Shown here: positions 9,981-18,771 of the stretch, piece by piece
Numbering within the stretch: the stretch's first letter is position 1
Layout of the letters: every line of letters starts with the position of its first letter
Assembly (NCBI RefSeq): GCF_011378715.1
Contig: NZ_WTKU01000006.1
Span: forward strand, 154,163-218,162
Direction: 5' to 3'
Length of the DNA: 64,000 nucleotides
Source: Psychromonas sp. SA13A
GTDB lineage: Bacteria; Pseudomonadota; Gammaproteobacteria; Enterobacterales; Psychromonadaceae
The notes under the pieces: generated by a model
Told to the model about the DNA's origin: nothing
The model's input: the letters and a program-made list of their open reading frames with translations, nothing else
Databases searched by the model: none
Made by a program: the position numbers and the translations under genes

Positions 9981-10712
9981 TTATTTCTCAGCTGATTCTT
10001 CTTCAACAAAACCTTCAGCTACTACTACTTCTGCAGTACGGCCTTCTTTAACAGCTGTAGCAGCTGCACTTAAGTAAAGCTTAACTGCACGGATAGCATC
10101 ATCATTACCAGGAACGATGTAATCGATGTTATCTGGGCAAGAGTTAGTATCTACAACAGCGATAACAGGAATACCTAGGTTATTCGCTTCTTTAATTGCA
10201 ATGTGCTCGTGATCTGCATCGATTACGAAGATTACATCTGGGATACCACCCATGTTTTTGATACCACCAAGTGTTTTTTCAAGCTTCTCTAATTCACGAG
10301 TACGCATAAGCGCTTCTTTCTTAGTTAACTTGTCAAAAGTACCGTCTTGGCTTTGAACTTCAAGATCTTTCAAACGTTTGATTGATTGACGAACTGTTTT
10401 CCAGTTAGTCAACATACCACCTAACCAACGGTGATCAACATAGAATTGGTCACAAGCAATAGCTGCTTCTTTAACCGCTTCTGATGCAGCACGTTTAGTA
10501 CCAACAAAAAGGACTTTACCTTTTTTAGATGCTTTAGCTTCTAAGAAGTTAAGCGCTTGGTTAAACATTGGAACTGTTTTTTCAAGGTTGATGATATGAA
10601 CTTTATTACGAGCACCAAAAATGAATGGTTTCATTTTTGGGTTCCAGTAACGAGTTTGGTGACCGAAGTGAACGCCTGCTTGTAGCATATCGCGCATTGA
10701 TACTGTTGCCAT
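9981..10712 (-). CDS. rpsB: Small ribosomal subunit protein uS2
   Basis: S2 is a 30S ribosomal protein of about 240 residues; this one has 243. The N-terminus ([22 protein letters not shown]) and the [30 protein letters not shown] core are diagnostic. The acidic C-terminal tail is normal. AAGG precedes the ATG. The gene heads the rpsB-tsf operon with a long leader and its own strong promoter. Confidence 0.99.
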   Translation of the reverse strand: MATVSMRDMLQAGVHFGHQTRYWNPKMKPFIFGARNKVHIINLEKTVPMFNQALNFLEAKASKKGKVLFVGTKRAASEAVKEAAIACDQFYVDHRWLGGMLTNWKTVRQSIKRLKDLEVQSQDGTFDKLTKKEALMRTRELEKLEKTLGGIKNMGGIPDVIFVIDADHEHIAIKEANNLGIPVIAVVDTNSCPDNIDYIVPGNDDAIRAVKLYLSAAATAVKEGRTAEVVVAEGFVEEESAEK

Positions 10713-10918
10713 TTGAATTTCCTTTTAGGGGGTTAGGCCTCCACACATCCCATACACTCGACCATTAATTTCTTATACAGAAAAAGGCACCCCGAGTGAC
10801 GTGTCGATGCGTGTGTGTTATTTAAGTAATAATCCTTATTATTCAATACATTGAATGTTTTGAATGGATTATATTGATTATTTGAGAAAGCGATTAAAAA
10901 ATTAATCTATCAATCTCG
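10713..10918 (-). promoter_or_regulatory. Long 5' leader of rpsB, possible S2 autoregulatory RNA
   Basis: The transcript predicted from the promoter at 10925-10953 has a leader of about 205 bases with no open frame. Near the gene it contains a GGGGTGCC stretch and a G-rich segment (GGGATGTGTGGAGG) close to the start codon. S2 represses its own operon through the rpsB leader in gammaproteobacteria. I see the long leader directly; its match to the known rpsB RNA motif is an inference and I could not fold it. Confidence 0.5.
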
Positions 10919-10924
10919 GTGCGC

Positions 10925-10953
10925 TTTATACCACAGTTACCGAATTATCTCAA
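10925..10953 (-). promoter_or_regulatory. Sigma70 promoter for rpsB
   Basis: On the minus strand, TTGAGA (10948-10953) and TATAAA (10925-10930) are separated by exactly 17 bases. The predicted start is followed by a G/C-rich discriminator (GCGC), typical of stringently controlled ribosomal promoters. The remaining part of the 410-base rpsB-map gap (10954-11122) should hold the map promoter on the plus strand, which I could not pin down. Confidence 0.75.
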
Positions 10954-11122
10954 TAAATAGCGTACTAAATAAGATATTTTCTAATCCCCTATATAACATT
11001 CAAAATAACATTCAAATCCTTGCCCATTGTAAGGCTTTCTGAAATAGATTTTATCTAGCACCATCGCCTAAAATTCTTTATAGTTGTCCTATAACAATTT
11101 ATTCAAAGTATAGAGATATAAT

Positions 11123-11911
11123 ATGTCTGGACTCATTAAAACTGCTCAAGAAATAGAAAAAATGCGCATCGCAGGACAACAAGCTGCTGACGTATTAACC
11201 ATGATTGAACCTCATGTTAAAAAAGGGGTAACTACTAACGAACTAAATCAGCTTTGCCATGATTTCATCGTTAATGAACAAGGAGGCATTCCCGCTCCGT
11301 TGAACTACCATGGTTTTCCTAAGTCTATCTGTACGTCATTAAACTATGTTGTATGCCACGGCATTCCTAACGATAAAGCACTGAAAGACGGCGATGTATT
11401 AAATATAGACATCACCGTTATCAAAGATGGTTACCACGGTGACACCTCTAAAATGTTCATGGTCGGAAAACCATCTATTCTGGCTGAACGTTTAGCACGT
11501 GTAACACAAGAATGTTTATACATTGGGATTAATATGGTTAAGCCTGGTGCTCGTTTAGGTGATATCGGTGCTGCAATTCAAAAGCATGCTGAAAACCACA
11601 ACTACTCAATCGTTCGCGAATATTGCGGACACGGTATCGGTGCTGGTTTCCATGAAGAACCACAAGTATTGCATTACGGTAAAAAAGGCACTGGCGAAGT
11701 ATTAAAAGCAGGCCAATGTTTTACCATTGAACCAATGCTGAATGCGGGCAAACGTGATTGTAAAGTATTAAAAGATGAATGGACTGTTGTGACTAAAGAT
11801 AAAAAACTATCGGCACAATGGGAACATACTTTATTGGTAACTGAAACGGGTGTTGAAATTTTAACATTACGTCCAGAAGAAACCATTGAACGAATCATTA
11901 ACCCAGCGTAA
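11123..11911 (+). CDS. map: Type I methionine aminopeptidase
   Basis: Map removes the initiator methionine from nascent proteins. The five metal ligands can be placed: D96 (in NIDITV), D107 (in GYHGDTS), the histidine of GHGIG, the glutamate of TIEPML, and the glutamate of WEHT. The substrate-binding His is at residue 79 (VVCHGIP). The 262-residue length is normal, with no N-terminal extension. It is divergent from rpsB and followed by glnD, the classical rpsB/map/glnD arrangement. Confidence 0.98.
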   Translation: MSGLIKTAQEIEKMRIAGQQAADVLTMIEPHVKKGVTTNELNQLCHDFIVNEQGGIPAPLNYHGFPKSICTSLNYVVCHGIPNDKALKDGDVLNIDITVIKDGYHGDTSKMFMVGKPSILAERLARVTQECLYIGINMVKPGARLGDIGAAIQKHAENHNYSIVREYCGHGIGAGFHEEPQVLHYGKKGTGEVLKAGQCFTIEPMLNAGKRDCKVLKDEWTVVTKDKKLSAQWEHTLLVTETGVEILTLRPEETIERIINPA

Positions 11912-11934
11912 GTAGCATTTAAAGAATGAACGTA

Positions 11935-11970
11935 AATAGCCAGCACATTTTCAATAACGTACTGGCTATT
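11935..11970. repeat. Inverted repeat between map and glnD
   Basis: AATAGCCAG (11935-11943) and CTGGCTATT (11962-11970) form a 9-base stem with an 18-base loop, 23 bases after the map stop. There is no T run, so it is a weak terminator at best. The rest of the 139-base gap has short echoes (GTTGAGGCA, GTTAAGGCA, ATCGAGGCA) just before glnD. Confidence 0.5.
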
Positions 11971-12050
11971 ATCAAGGCGCTAATATCGGGCCGTTAATAT
12001 CGAAGCATCTCGTTGAGGCACTACGTTAAGGCATAAAATCGAGGCATTAA

Positions 12051-14666
12051 ATGGACTTTGAACAGTATTCCCCGCTACAAATTCAACAACAAGATCTCAC
12101 TATTCCTTTCATCAAAAAACATCTAAAACGATTTTCTGACTGGCAACTTGAACAATTCAAAGCGAAAAAAAACATTAATAAAATTGTGTCCTTACGTGCA
12201 CGTTATGTTGATGAACTTTTAAGTCGTTTATGGAACTTAGTCGGATTAGATGAAAGCTATGATTTAAGTCTTTTAGCTGTCGGTGGATATGGCCGTGGTG
12301 AACTACACCCCAAATCTGATATCGACCTGTTAATACTTTCAGACCATGGTTTTAGTAAACAATCAGAAGAAAAAATAGGGCAATTAATCACCCTACTCTG
12401 GGATCTAAAACTGGATGTGGGTAATAGCGTTCGCACCCTAAAGGATTGTTTAGAGCAGGGTAAAGCCGATATTACTGTTGCCACCAGCATGATTGAATCT
12501 CGCTTGATTAAAGGCAATGAAAGTACCTTTGAAAAACTACAAGAGCTGATTAGTAAAGATGACTTTTGGCCATCGGATGAATTTTTTACAGTCAAAAAAG
12601 AAGAGCAGTTTGGACGCCATAAAAACTGCCGAGGTGATGGATATAACCTAGAACCAGATATTAAAAATGGTTGTGGTGGTTTACGAGATATTCAGACTAT
12701 TGCCTGGGTTTCCAAACGTCACTTTGATGCTCATAGCCTATTAGAATTAACTACTTACGGTTATATCACACAGGGTGAATACCACGAAGTTAGTGATTGT
12801 CAGTCGCAGCTTTGGACCATACGTTTTGCTTTACATACAGTCACAAACCGCCCAGATAACCGCTTACTATTTGATTTCCAAAGTGAAGTAGCAAAGCTAT
12901 TAGGCTACACAGGTCAGCGCAATGAAGCCGTAGAACAGATGATGAAGATGTTCTATCAAACTATTCGCCGTGTAAAAGAGCTTAACGAAATGTTACTACA
13001 ATATTTTGATGAAGCGATTTTAGGTAATGTAACGACTACTGAATTTCATGATATCGATGACAATTTTCGAATCCGTGGTAATAAAATCGAGCTAACCACC
13101 TCCGGTTACTTTCAGGATAACCCTGAAGCGATATTACAACTGTTTGTGCATATTGCCGATGACTCACGTATTAAAGGTATTTATTCAAGCACGTTACGCG
13201 AACTGCGTGAGGCAAGACGCTGCTTGACCCATTGGTTGCAAAATATTCCAGAATGTCGCGCTGTATTTATGCAAATTATTAGGCATCCTCGCGGCATGGG
13301 CATCCCTTTTACCTTAATGTATGAATATGGTGTGTTAGCCGCTTACATTCCACAATGGAGCCGTATCGTCGGGCAAATGCAGTTCGATCTGTTTCATGCT
13401 TACACGGTGGACGCACATACGCATAAGCTCGCTAAATTCATCTATAACTACCCAAGAAGCAAAGCCGAGCATCCACTAGCCCATGAAATATATAAAAAGT
13501 TAGAAAAACCTGAGCTGTTATTCTTAGCCACTATTTTCCATGATATTGCTAAAGGCCAACAAGGTGATCACTCAACATTAGGTGCAGTGGATGCCTTAGC
13601 GTTTTGTGAATTGCATGGACTTACTCGCCATGAAGGAAAAGTAGTTGCTTGGTTAGTAGAACAACATTTAACCATGTCTGTTACCGCCCAGCGCCGTGAT
13701 ATCAGTGATCCTAATGTTATTATTACCTTTGCTAAAACCGTGCGTGATGAAAAATACCTTAACTTATTGTATTGCTTAACCGTGGCTGACATTTGTGCAA
13801 CCAACGAGGAAACATGGAATAGCTGGAAAGGCACTTTATTACGTGACCTCTATTACAAAACACTGACCATGTTACGTCGTGGTTTAGAAAATCCACCGGA
13901 TATTCGTGATCGTATTAGAGATCGCCAATTAAAAGCATTGGGTATTTTAGCTGAGTTAGGAATTAGCGAAGAAAAAGTGAAGCCATTATGGAAACGCTTT
14001 AGGCTCAATTATTTTTTCCGTTATACCTCGGCACAGATTTGCTGGCACACGCAGAACTTATTACATCACCAAGACCACACTAAACCTTTGGTTTTGATCA
14101 GTACTAATAACGCACGCGGGGGCAGTGAGATATTTGTTTATCATAAAGATATGCCACTTTTATTCTCTTCCGTTGTGACTGAAATAGATAATAAGAAACT
14201 AAGTGTGCACGATGCAAAAATTCTCTCTAGCCGAGATAATTATTCACTCAGTACCTTTACCGTATTAGAAGAAGATGGTGAGCATATTGATGACGATAAA
14301 ATTCAACGTTTGCGAGAAGCGATAACAGATACGTTATTAAAACCAGATGTGGTTAACTCCAACATCATTAGACTGGAGCGAGTTAAGCGTCCCTTTAAAT
14401 TTGAGCCTAAAATAACGTTTCTACCAACACGTCGTAAACGCACTCAGATTGAAGTGGTAGCATTCGATGCGCCCGGTATTCTGGCTAATATAGGAACTGT
14501 ATTTGTAGATCACGGTTTAATGCTTGATACAGCGAAAATATCGACCATAGGCGAACGTGCAGAAGATTTATTTATCGTCTCCACTGCTGACGGGGATTCA
14601 CTGACAAAAGAGCAAGAAGAGAGCTTAAAGGCGAGTTTAATGTACGAGCTAAGCCCAAGTACTTAA
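12051..14666 (+). CDS. glnD: PII uridylyltransferase/uridylyl-removing enzyme
   Basis: GlnD senses glutamine and adds or removes UMP on PII proteins to control nitrogen assimilation. The nucleotidyltransferase motif GGYGRGE is at residues 78-84, with the metal-binding D90 and D92 in SDIDLL. The HD hydrolase motif (FHDIAKGQQGDHS) is near residue 495. Two ACT-type regulatory regions fill about residues 690-871, the last with the FDAPGILANIG signature. Length 871 fits the family. It is downstream of map on the same strand and ends at a strong terminator. Confidence 0.98.
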   Translation: MDFEQYSPLQIQQQDLTIPFIKKHLKRFSDWQLEQFKAKKNINKIVSLRARYVDELLSRLWNLVGLDESYDLSLLAVGGYGRGELHPKSDIDLLILSDHGFSKQSEEKIGQLITLLWDLKLDVGNSVRTLKDCLEQGKADITVATSMIESRLIKGNESTFEKLQELISKDDFWPSDEFFTVKKEEQFGRHKNCRGDGYNLEPDIKNGCGGLRDIQTIAWVSKRHFDAHSLLELTTYGYITQGEYHEVSDCQSQLWTIRFALHTVTNRPDNRLLFDFQSEVAKLLGYTGQRNEAVEQMMKMFYQTIRRVKELNEMLLQYFDEAILGNVTTTEFHDIDDNFRIRGNKIELTTSGYFQDNPEAILQLFVHIADDSRIKGIYSSTLRELREARRCLTHWLQNIPECRAVFMQIIRHPRGMGIPFTLMYEYGVLAAYIPQWSRIVGQMQFDLFHAYTVDAHTHKLAKFIYNYPRSKAEHPLAHEIYKKLEKPELLFLATIFHDIAKGQQGDHSTLGAVDALAFCELHGLTRHEGKVVAWLVEQHLTMSVTAQRRDISDPNVIITFAKTVRDEKYLNLLYCLTVADICATNEETWNSWKGTLLRDLYYKTLTMLRRGLENPPDIRDRIRDRQLKALGILAELGISEEKVKPLWKRFRLNYFFRYTSAQICWHTQNLLHHQDHTKPLVLISTNNARGGSEIFVYHKDMPLLFSSVVTEIDNKKLSVHDAKILSSRDNYSLSTFTVLEEDGEHIDDDKIQRLREAITDTLLKPDVVNSNIIRLERVKRPFKFEPKITFLPTRRKRTQIEVVAFDAPGILANIGTVFVDHGLMLDTAKISTIGERAEDLFIVSTADGDSLTKEQEESLKASLMYELSPST

Positions 14667-14757
14667 TCGCTTGCACTTTATTTTCTTTTTTACTTTTACT
14701 GTCACTGCCATCGCACACTAGAAACAAGCGCACTTTAAAAAGGTACGCTTGAAAAAC

Positions 14758-14792
14758 AAAAAGCCAGCGATACATTGCATCGCTGGCTTTTC
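14758..14792. terminator. Bidirectional terminator after glnD
   Basis: AAGCCAGCGA (14761-14770) and TCGCTGGCTT (14780-14789) form a perfect 10-base stem with a 9-base loop, with A and T runs on the two sides. It lies about 95 bases after glnD and 140 bases past the end of fbpC on the opposite strand, so it can serve both. Confidence 0.88.
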
Positions 14793-14931
14793 TTATTCTG
14801 CTCACTATTAAGCTATTAATTAATTTACTAGCGTAAACCTGTAACCCAGTAATCTATAAGCTAGTAATTCACTAAGCTATCATCTAGCACATCAAAAATT
14901 AAAGTCAGACGATACTCAGAGTCAGCGTCGA

Positions 14932-15984
14932 CTAGCAATTCTCAAAGGTAACAAATTCATGATTCAATATAGTCAAAGAAACTCTATCACCAACACTAAA
15001 CGCTAAACATTCGCTACTACTATTACTGTATCTCACGGTGAACTCTTGCCCAGCGAATAGCACACTGATTTGTTGTAATGCACCTTGAAAATCAACCTGT
15101 TTGACCGTTGCTTCGCCTTTTAGGTCAGGGGTTATCTCAATATGCTCGGGACGTAATAACAAACGTAACTGCTTACCAATCGTTTGTTCAATCACGCTAT
15201 TACTGCCTAATAAACCAAAACAACTTTGGTAACTGTATTTGTCCACCACTTGCACATCAATATAGTTAGCTTGTCCCATAAAATTAGCGACATAGGGAGA
15301 GTTAGGTTTACGATACAATTTTTGAGCCGTATCTATTTGTACAATTTTTCCCGCTTGCATCAGTGCAATACGGTCAGCAAAAGCAAAACCTTCTTCTTTA
15401 GAGTGAGTCACAAATAAAGCACTCATTTGACGCTGCTTAAATAATTGACGGATCTCATGGATTAATTGAAAACGTACATGCTGGTCTAAATTAGAAAAAG
15501 GTTCATCTAACAGCATTAAATCAGGCTGATAAGCTAAAGCACGTGCAATAGCGATACGCTGTTGTTGTCCGCCAGATAATTGATGCGGGAAACGCGCACT
15601 AAGGTCGCTTAATTGCACTAGCGCCAGGACTTCCTGCACACGCTGTTGTTTTTCTTGCTTAGTCATTTTGCTTAGTGAAAAAGCGACATTATCAAAAACA
15701 TTTAAATGTGGAAAAAGTGCATAATCTTGAAAAATAAGGCCTATTTTTCTCAGTTCAGGTGGAACATAGGTTTGTGGATCGTTTAATATTTTTTGACGAA
15801 TACTAATTTGCCCGGTTAATTCTGTTTGCAAACCGGCAACCGCTCTTAGTAAGGTAGTTTTACCACAGCCACTTTCACCTAATAAGCACACAATTTCATT
15901 ATCATGTAAGCTCAGATCCAAGTTTTCTAAGACCGCTGTTTTTTGATAAGAACAGCTTAAATTTTGGATATTTAACGCACTCAT
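14932..15984 (-). CDS. fbpC: Ferric iron ABC transporter, ATP-binding protein
   Basis: This is the ATPase of an Fbp-type iron(III) importer. Walker A is GESGCGKTT (about residues 36-44), the ABC signature is LSGGQQQRIAIARAL, Walker B is LMLLDEP, and the switch histidine is in FVTHSKEE. A C-terminal regulatory (TOBE-like) domain from about residue 240 contains LRLLRPEHIEI, as in FbpC. Its ATG overlaps the fbpB stop by one base (TAATG). Neighbours encode the permease and the binding protein, making a complete importer. Confidence 0.93.
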   Translation of the reverse strand: MSALNIQNLSCSYQKTAVLENLDLSLHDNEIVCLLGESGCGKTTLLRAVAGLQTELTGQISIRQKILNDPQTYVPPELRKIGLIFQDYALFPHLNVFDNVAFSLSKMTKQEKQQRVQEVLALVQLSDLSARFPHQLSGGQQQRIAIARALAYQPDLMLLDEPFSNLDQHVRFQLIHEIRQLFKQRQMSALFVTHSKEEGFAFADRIALMQAGKIVQIDTAQKLYRKPNSPYVANFMGQANYIDVQVVDKYSYQSCFGLLGSNSVIEQTIGKQLRLLLRPEHIEITPDLKGEATVKQVDFQGALQQISVLFAGQEFTVRYSNSSSECLAFSVGDRVSLTILNHEFVTFENC

Positions 15985-17615
15985 TAAGTTTTTTTCTCCA
16001 ACAAACGATTTACCACAATAAAAGGAACTAAGCCTAATACAATAATCATTAGCGCAGGCAATGCTGCTAGCTCTATCATCTCATCGGATACAAATTGATA
16101 AACGTAAGTGGCTAATGTTTCAAAATTAAAAGGTCGCAATAAAAGCGCCGCAGGCAATTCTTTCATAGATTCAATAAAAACTAAAATAAAAGCCGTAAGC
16201 ATGCCTTTTCTAATTAATGGAACATTAACCCGCCAAAGTGTTTTAACAGGGCCATTACCTAGGGTTCTAGAAGCAAGATCTAACGACGGTGAAACCTGTA
16301 CTAAACTACTATCGATACTGCCTACCGCAATAGCACTAAAACGTACTAAATAACCTAATACTAAAATAACCAATGAACCAGATAACAGCAACCCAACAGG
16401 TTTAAGGTCCCAAGCTAGCAACACATCATTTAACCATAAATCGATACTCGTAAGCGGGATCAACACACCAATCGCAACCACAGTCCCCGGTACCGCATAA
16501 CCAAGTGAAGACAGGCGAATGCTAGATTTTGCACCTAAGCCAGGGCTTAAACGTTGATAAAAGTTAACCAGCAGCGCCACTAATATAGCCAGTATTGCAA
16601 CTAAAAAAGCTAACCACAGACTATTTAGGGTGTAGTGCATTAAGTCATTGTTTAACGAAGCATTAAAATAGTTAACCGCATAATATAAAAGCGTCGCAAT
16701 CGGTATAAATAAAGAGAAAGCTAATAACGACCAAGTGAATGCTAATACGCCCCACTTTTGCCAACCCGTTAATACAAAACGTAACTCGGTATTGCCACTA
16801 CCATTACGCTGATAAACTTGTTGTTTACGGCGACTATAACTTTCTAAGGAGATTAGAATCACAATCGCTAACAGCATTAAAGACGATATTTTGGCGGCGG
16901 TAGTCAAACTGCCTAATTCTAACCAAGTATCGTAGATGGCGGTGGTTAGCGTATGCACAGCAAAATAGTTAACCGTGGCAAAATCACCTAATGTTTCCAT
17001 GGCGATTAATGAGACGCCCACTGCCATCGCAGAACGAGATAAAGGAATACTGACTCGCCAAAAGGCACGTAAAGGAGGGACACCTAAGGTTCTTGCCGCT
17101 TGAAATAATCCCGCAGATTGCGTTAAAAAAGCGCCACGTAATAACAGATATAAATAAGGAAAAAGCGATAACGCTAAAATAACAGAAGCACCAAATAAGG
17201 TGCGCACTTCAGGGAAATAATAATCGCTAGGTTGCCAGTGAAACAAAGCCCGTATCGTTAACTGTACAGGGCCAGCAAAGTCTAATAAATCGGTATAAAC
17301 AATCGCGATAATATAGGGCGGCATAGCGAGGGGTAACATCAGCATCCACTGTAACTTCTCACGAGTAGGAAACTCACAACAGGCCACAAACCAAGCACAG
17401 GGCAAAGCAAACAGAATACTTAATAGAACAACATACACTATAACTAACAGTGAGTTACTAATATACGTTGATAAAACGGTATCAATCAGGTGTTGAAAAC
17501 TACCACTTTCGTCGACAGAGAAAGCGCTGAAAAATATAGCAAGAACAGGGGATAACAAAATACAAGTTACTACCCAAGGCAGTAACTTGTACAGGTTGAA
17601 CGACTTAGAGATCAA
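15984..17615 (-). CDS. fbpB: Ferric iron ABC transporter, fused permease
   Basis: This 543-residue protein has about twelve membrane segments. It contains two copies of the binding-protein-dependent transport domain, each with an EAA-like loop (RTLGVPPLRAFWRVSIPL near residues 180-200; RTLGNGPVKTLWRVNVPL near 445-465). Such a fused permease is standard for FbpB/SfuB iron(III) importers. The start appears to be TTG at 17615, overlapping the fbpA end by 11 bases. No better ATG is seen near the N-terminus, so the exact start is less certain. Confidence 0.92.
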   Translation of the reverse strand: MISKSFNLYKLLPWVVTCILLSPVLAIFFSAFSVDESGSFQHLIDTVLSTYISNSLLVIVYVVLLSILFALPCAWFVACCEFPTREKLQWMLMLPLAMPPYIIAIVYTDLLDFAGPVQLTIRALFHWQPSDYYFPEVRTLFGASVILALSLFPYLYLLLRGAFLTQSAGLFQAARTLGVPPLRAFWRVSIPLSRSAMAVGVSLIAMETLGDFATVNYFAVHTLTTAIYDTWLELGSLTTAAKISSLMLLAIVILISLESYSRRKQQVYQRNGSGNTELRFVLTGWQKWGVLAFTWSLLAFSLFIPIATLLYYAVNYFNASLNNDLMHYTLNSLWLAFLVAILAILVALLVNFYQRLSPGLGAKSSIRLSSLGYAVPGTVVAIGVLIPLTSIDLWLNDVLLAWDLKPVGLLLSGSLVILVLGYLVRFSAIAVGSIDSSLVQVSPSLDLASRTLGNGPVKTLWRVNVPLIRKGMLTAFILVFIESMKELPAALLLRPFNFETLATYVYQFVSDEMIELAALPALMIIVLGLVPFIVVNRLLEKKT

Positions 17616-18624
17616 ATTTCACTTCATCCAGTAACTTAATGGCGGCTTGATGTTGCGCAGCAATATCAGATAGTTTGATATCGTCTGCTTTAAACTTGCC
17701 CCATGATGCAACCAATTTAGAAGGTTGTACATCTTCTTTTACAGGATATTCGTAATTGATTTCAGCATACATCTTCTGTGCAACATCACCCGATAGGAAT
17801 TCCATCAATTTGATAGCATTGTTTTTATTAGGTGCGTACTTAGTCAGTGCAATACCACTTACGTTAACATGTGTGCCCGTCGTAGCTTGATTAGGGAAAT
17901 TGATATGAACTGATTCAGCCCAAGCAACTTGTTTTGGATCGTTTAACATTTTACCCAAGTAGTAACTGTTAGTTAAAGCGTAATCACATAAACCTTCTTT
18001 AACGGCTTTAACTTGTGCACGGTCATTACCCTGTGGTTTACGTGCTAAGTTTGCTTTTAAACCTTCTAACCAAGTTTTTGCTTTTGCTTCACCTTCGTGA
18101 GCAATAATAGACGCTAACAAAGAAACATTGTAAGGGTGTTTACCAGAGCGCATACATACTTTGCCTTTAAAAGCAGGTGTCGCTAAATCTTGGTAAGTAA
18201 TAGTAGGAGCAGGACCAACACGCTCTACAGAAGAATAAATGTTACGTGCACGGCTAGTTAATGCGTACCACTGTTTTTCAGCGCCATGAAATTGACTCGG
18301 AATGTTTTTATTTAGAATGTCGCTATCAACTGGCTGTGCTAGACCTTCTTCCGTAAACATAGTTAAGCGGCTAAAATCAGACGTTAACATAAGATCGGCT
18401 GTAGATAATTTACCTTCACGCTTAATACGCTCAATCAGGCCTTTTTTAGCAAATAGAATATTCACTTTAACGCCCGTTTCAGCGGTGAACTCTTTCATCA
18501 TCGGCTCAATTAAAAACGGTTGGCGATACGAATATACGTTTACTTCTTCAGCAGCAAAAGACATTGAACTCGCAAGTGCCGATGTACCTGCTAACAAAAC
18601 TGTTAAACTTTTTTTAATAGACAT
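17605..18624 (-). CDS. fbpA: Ferric iron-binding periplasmic protein
   Basis: FbpA captures Fe3+ in the periplasm and delivers it to FbpBC. A signal peptide of about 25 residues ends at MSFA, before AEEVNVYSYRQ, the typical first strand of the family. The conserved tyrosine-containing ligand region (YAEINYEYPV) is near the C-terminus. The frame opens at an earlier ATG (18636), but the ATG at 18624 has a GGGA about five to eight bases upstream and gives the usual MSIKKS start. A Fur-controlled promoter precedes it. Confidence 0.92.
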   Translation of the reverse strand: MSIKKSLTVLLAGTSALASSMSFAAEEVNVYSYRQPFLIEPMMKEFTAETGVKVNILFAKKGLIERIKREGKLSTADLMLTSDFSRLTMFTEEGLAQPVDSDILNKNIPSQFHGAEKQWYALTSRARNIYSSVERVGPAPTITYQDLATPAFKGKVCMRSGKHPYNVSLLASIIAHEGEAKAKTWLEGLKANLARKPQGNDRAQVKAVKEGLCDYALTNSYYLGKMLNDPKQVAWAESVHINFPNQATTGTHVNVSGIALTKYAPNKNNAIKLMEFLSGDVAQKMYAEINYEYPVKEDVQPSKLVASWGKFKADDIKLSDIAAQHQAAIKLLDEVKFDL

Positions 18625-18664
18625 ATTGTTTCCCATAAATAAGCGTGATGATCAATAGAACGGC

Positions 18665-18693
18665 ATTCTAATGATAACAATTCTTATTTACAA
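18665..18693 (-). promoter_or_regulatory. Sigma70 promoter overlapped by a Fur box, upstream of fbpA
   Basis: On the minus strand, TTGTAA (18688-18693) and TAGAAT (18665-18670) are 17 bases apart. On the plus strand, the 19-base sequence at 18670-18688 (AATGATAACAATTCTTATT) matches the Fur consensus AATGATAATNATTATCATT at 15 of 18 scored positions. The box fills the spacer, so iron-loaded Fur would block RNA polymerase. This fits the iron-import function of fbpABC. Confidence 0.82.
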
Positions 18694-18771
18694 GTGTAAT
18701 AGCCCAATTAATGCATAAAAAGTGTCATATTCTGTCAAAGATCGTTGTATGTGATCTAAGGTTATTATTTT

